Source: Sphagnum compactum (Eukaryota; Bryophyta; Sphagnopsida; Sphagnales). From it: DNA of 64,000 nucleotides. The DNA lies in assembly GCA_965153455.1 (NCBI GenBank), contig OZ234496.1:8951863-9015862 (forward strand), read 5' to 3'. A model generated the notes under the pieces. The model was not told where the DNA came from, made no database searches, and saw only the letters and a program-made list of their open reading frames with translations. The translations under genes were made by a program, and so were the position numbers. Below are positions 62,201 through 64,000 of this stretch, piece by piece. Within the stretch, counting starts at the first letter, position 1, and each line of letters starts with the position of its first letter.

Positions 62201-63545
62201 TCTTTCAAAAAAATCTAGATGATTTCATTTTTATTTTTTCTTCAAATGTGCTGATTTTTTTTTTAAACAAATTTCAAAATTTTCCCTTGACCATGTTGCT
62301 TGAGACTTTTTGTTTTAGCAAAAATGGTGAATTTTCACCCAAAATAAGTAAATCACTCCTTTGGAAATGGAGAAAAATGTTTTTAATTGGATAGTCCAAA
62401 AATAAGCATTTTAGTCGCCACAACAAAAGATCAGAGAATAAAAAAACAAACATTCTATTTATTTATTGAAAAAAAGGAGAACAACATTTACTTGAGACAA
62501 ATAAACAAATAAATAAATAAATAATATATGAAATTTCTATTGGTTGCATGAACCAAAACAAAATATGATCTAAAATCTAAACAATTTTTATTTTGAAAAC
62601 TAAAATAGGCTACCTATTTGAGACCCTAAAGCGACCCAGGCTTTGGGTCCTACTTTCATCCCCCAACCCCTCTTCAACCATCTCAACAACACTGGTATCC
62701 GCAAAATAATGAAATTTTATTAAATAGCTGTGGGAATAAAACGTTTGAAACTCAAGATTAAATGCACAAAGTGTCGAAAATATTGATAGTTACAGTACAC
62801 AGCAGCAACAAGGGGGGGGGGGGGAGTGATTGATTGAATGCACCCCAGGAACAAAAAAGAAGACAGGGTCGAATTCAAGTGAATATCAATTTTGGTGGTA
62901 AACTGAGTTTCAGTGCGCCTTTAAGCTCAGTGTACTTTTTTCACTGGGGTTTTTTTTAAAAGAAATCTCACCCCCTTTATGACCAAACAAGGGTACTGGT
63001 GCTGTGTTTTCCTTACTTTGCAGATATCTCTATTAGGTACACTATGCTGGTCAATTGTTTTGTAACAACCATTGAGCCTAGTGCCACATTTAATTAAATT
63101 TAGTACACACGTTTAATGTCACATTTAATCACTTGTTTAATGTTTTAAAAGAAAATCAATGATTTTTCACTTGGGAAAAAAAAAACACACACACACACAC
63201 ACACAAATACCTATTTAAAAAAGCTCCTCCAATAAATAATAAAAAAATTTCAAGTCTACAAAAAGCCTTGTAAAAATCATATGAAAATTCCAAGTCCAAA
63301 AAGTAAGTCTGGAGTCTCCCCCCTTGGGAAACCCTGCCCCCACAAAAACCAAAAAAAAAAGAGACCAATAAACCAATAAACCAATAAATAATAAATAAAA
63401 TTTTAATCCAAGAAGTATGAAGAAAATTTGGAAAGAAAAGAATTATTATGTTAAAGAATCTGTGTATGTACAAATACCATATACGCAAGTGATACAATAC
63501 ATATGTACGTATTTCAGTAGGCACAGACGCTTAAGTACGTAAATA
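59216..63545. other. AT-rich spacer
   Basis: No gene recognised. It holds T runs at about 61,325-61,341 and 61,754-61,769, (AAT)n at about 61,671-61,690, a G run at about 62,812-62,824, and (CA)n at about 63,185-63,205. An imperfect inverted repeat around ATTAATTAATATGAATCACA is at 61,420-61,495. Frames at 60,306-61,113 on both strands show no domain. Confidence 0.5.
63185..63205 (+). repeat. (CA)n microsatellite
   Basis: About ten tandem CA dinucleotides. Confidence 0.92.
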
Positions 63546-63599
63546 CGTATTGTACACAGTGACGGTATGTACGTATTTTGTATATATGTATGGGTGATT

Positions 63600-63920
63600 C
63601 AAAGGTGCGCGAGGGAGGGAAGAAGGCAACCGCCGCCGTCGTCGTCGTCGTCGCGAGATGTAACAACGCTCGAAGGTGCTGCTCCCGCGCGCAATTCGCT
63701 GTTGCACGCAGTCGCTGGGCTTGGAGTTCGCCTTTTGGAAATTGGGTTGTGTGCGGAAGGGTTTTTGCTTTTGTTTTTTTTTTTTTCCTCGGTGGGTTTC
63801 TTTCTTTGTTGAGCAAAGCAGGCGGAAGTAGAAGATCCGGCAACAATCCAATACCGAAACCCATAGCAGTATCGCTCGGTGTCGCACAACTGCTGCTGCT
63901 GAATGTAGATTCTCGCAGAA
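63600..63920 (+). promoter_or_regulatory. CpG-rich block, probable promoter/leader of a gene at the window edge
   Basis: CpG density jumps here relative to the preceding 40 kb: a (GTC)n/CGCCGCCGTCG run at 63,629-63,658 and many CG dinucleotides to 63,920. Such loss of CpG depletion is typical of unmethylated gene starts. Stacked open frames on both strands across it are low complexity. Confidence 0.4.
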
Positions 63921-64000
63921 ATGCTGAGATTCTTGCCTTCTTTACCTCCAAAGTCTCAATCCGAAGTGATAGAGAATTGGAAGGGGTTGCGGAGTTCGTT
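63921..64000 (+). CDS. Possible start of a protein-coding gene, cut by the window edge
   Basis: An ATG at 63,921 opens a frame to the end of the window (MLRFLPSLPPKSQSEVIENW...). Only 26 residues are visible and I do not recognise them. A minus-strand alternative exists: an open segment ending at a TTGGAG/GTAAAG donor near 63,945. The sequence alone does not decide between the two. Confidence 0.3.
   Translation, partial: MLRFLPSLPPKSQSEVIENWKGLRSS

Noticed and set aside
63156-63524. 122-residue minus-strand frame rich in Phe, Ile and Tyr
   Set aside because: It is a translation of A/T-rich and (CA)n sequence. Apparent membrane segments are a composition effect.

Overview
This is nuclear DNA from a land plant. 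The evidence is a complete auxin response factor gene with 15 coding exons, a miR167-type target site inside it, degraded Ty3/gypsy and Ty1/copia retrotransposons, and many plant telomere-type (TTTAGGG/CCCTAAA) motifs scattered through AT-rich, repeat-heavy spacer. The ARF belongs to the ARF6/ARF8 group, and together with the retained miR167 site this suggests a vascular plant. The short introns and very minisatellite-rich spacer do not let me decide between fern, lycophyte, gymnosperm and flowering plant.

Layout. Positions 1-2,900 hold the 3' half of a decayed Ty3/gypsy element (RT, RNase H, integrase, probable LTR). Positions 5,983-8,703 (minus strand) hold a gene I assembled exon by exon: a METTL21-like class I SAM-dependent protein-lysine methyltransferase of 224 residues. 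One of its introns has the signature of a U12-type AT-AC intron and another appears to be GC-AG. Positions 9,210-9,810 hold a ~91-bp tandem repeat just upstream of an unrecognised plus-strand multi-exon gene (about 9,878-11,306). Positions 12,535-18,088 (minus) hold the ARF6/8-like gene (837 residues, all splice phases consistent), with its leader and promoter region running to about 20.3 kb. These three genes form a compact gene island of about 12 kb.

From 20.3 to 63.5 kb the window is almost entirely gene-poor spacer: a tandem array of tRNA-like (box A/box B bearing) units at 23.99-24.83 kb, a dispersed repeat family in three copies (26.7, 35.1 and 46.5 kb), and minisatellites at 32.5, 36.2, 37.7, 41.0, 42.2, 47.5 and 59.0 kb. 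Several of these carry telomere-like motifs or long G/C runs. At 49.1-55.3 kb lies a decayed Ty1/copia element with both LTRs, itself interrupted by a ~415-bp inverted-repeat insertion and a ~926-bp probable solo LTR. The region 46.7-49.1 kb has some exon-like segments that I cannot identify. The right edge (63.6-64.0 kb) turns CpG-rich and probably holds the leader and first codons of another gene.

The genes do not form a pathway together. The clearest regulatory logic is in the ARF gene: a class-A (glutamine-rich, activator-type) ARF whose PB1-domain codons double as the miR167 pairing site, and which has a second splice acceptor that would yield a PB1-less protein.
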